Position numbers and translations under genes: made by a program
Notes under the pieces: generated by a model
What the model was told of the DNA's origin: nothing
The model's input: only the letters and a program-made list of their open reading frames with translations
Databases searched by the model: none
DNA from: Mycetohabitans rhizoxinica HKI 454
GTDB taxonomy: Bacteria; Pseudomonadota; Gammaproteobacteria; Burkholderiales; Burkholderiaceae
NCBI RefSeq assembly: GCF_000198775.1
Contig: NC_014722.1
Coordinates: 2,220,953-2,271,203, forward strand
Length of the DNA stretch: 50,251 nucleotides
Reading direction: 5' to 3'
In this document: positions 49,711 through 50,251 of the stretch, one piece after another
Numbering within the stretch: position 1 is the first letter of the stretch
Layout: the number at the start of each line of letters is the position of its first letter

Positions 49711-50251
49711 ATTGCTGAAGGACACTAGTCTGCCCTTTTGAGCGCCCCACTCCCCCGAAGCAAAATTTCGGGCATTCGGCTTTTCGGGGTACAATACGCT
49801 AGTTTCTAAAGCATCCGTCCGCACATGGGCAACCTTGGCAAACTTTAAACAGGATTTGAGTCTATTGTAGGGAACCCACCGGTACAACCTTCAGCACGTA
49901 CAATCATCGGCTAGCGGGGCTGTAAAGCCATATCTAAAGCACACATCTCCTCATGACACTGTTTGGACACGCTCGACAGCGACGCGTCGAAGGCTTTGGC
50001 CGATTAATTTGCTTACGGAATGCGACGTAAAGGAGAAAATCGGAACAGCCGCAGTTGAATATAACGAGCTATTTAGCGATATCTAGCTCACGTGCATAGC
50101 GCGACGCTGGATATCCACCGCAATACAATTTCGTTTTCAATTTTTCAGCTACTGAATGTGGATTATTCGAGCGCAATAAAAGACGTCAAGGAAAGACTGC
50201 GTAAACGCACACTATGGCTAGCCCTAGGTGATGCAGGACATCCGTCAGCGT
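49711..50251. other. Intergenic end of the window, with a -10 candidate at 49790-49795
   Basis: TACAAT at 49790-49795 (a -35 of TTCGGG type 17 bases earlier is weak) could drive a rightward transcript. From there to the window end no frame over about 60 codons is recognisable as a known protein. Confidence 0.4.

Overview
The window reads as a chromosomal segment of a beta-proteobacterium of the Burkholderia group. Gene order and protein sequences match that group: the glk-hexR fusion with pgl and zwf, the ribD-ribE-ribB-ribH-nusB run, uppP, and waaA-kdoO-waaC-manB. GC is high in most housekeeping genes but drops in the last 10 kb, and there are many broken genes and worn insertion sequences. 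That mix of reduction with a galactofuranose-type O-antigen locus fits the endofungal genus Mycetohabitans (Burkholderia rhizoxinica and relatives) best. The genus call is an inference from recalled biology, not a search.

Region 1 (1-7.6 kb): end of a polar amino-acid ABC transporter (hisM tail, hisP); a leftward Entner-Doudoroff/pentose-phosphate operon zwf-pgl-glk/hexR with a perfect 19-bp palindrome in front of zwf that is probably the site of its own HexR domain; a MarR/HpaR regulator; a Bcr/CflA drug exporter. Region 2 (7.7-18.8 kb): hemL, then riboflavin synthesis (ribD, ribE, a decayed flavin-reductase-like gene, a SLOG-fold protein, ribB with a non-catalytic GTP-cyclohydrolase-like tail, ribH), nusB with a one-base frameshift, an aminotransferase, a membrane-anchored lytic transglycosylase and ubiD. 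Region 3 (18.8-27.3 kb): a secreted proline-repeat protein, a long gene-poor stretch with terminators, a small ORF and a possible small RNA, a ProC-like oxidoreductase, yggT, tRNA-Gly(CCC), trmB, uppP, a DUF1439 protein, a YeeE remnant, ykgJ, a Pcm-like methyltransferase and a rhodanese.

Region 4 (27.3-34.1 kb): an unrecognised 367-residue protein in a lower-GC insert, then the LPS inner-core genes waaA, kdoO and waaC, and a phosphomannomutase/phosphoglucomutase. Region 5 (34.3-49.7 kb): surface-polysaccharide assembly. Wzx flippase, a GT2, galE and a WecA-like GT4 form one rightward run. It is followed by a wrecked response regulator and LysM/FecR gene, the O-antigen ligase waaL, and a leftward operon (GT2, epimerase, WbpL-like GT4, WbpM-like dehydratase). 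After an IS3/IS110 graveyard come glf and a GlfT-like transferase.

Together galE, glf and the GlfT-like transferase supply and use UDP-galactofuranose; the GT4 enzymes start the lipid-linked chain, Wzx flips it, WaaL joins it to the lipid A-core that WaaA, KdoO and WaaC help build, and UppP recycles the carrier. From memory, a galactofuranose O-antigen needed for life inside the fungus has been reported for M. rhizoxinica, and this locus would be its genetic basis.
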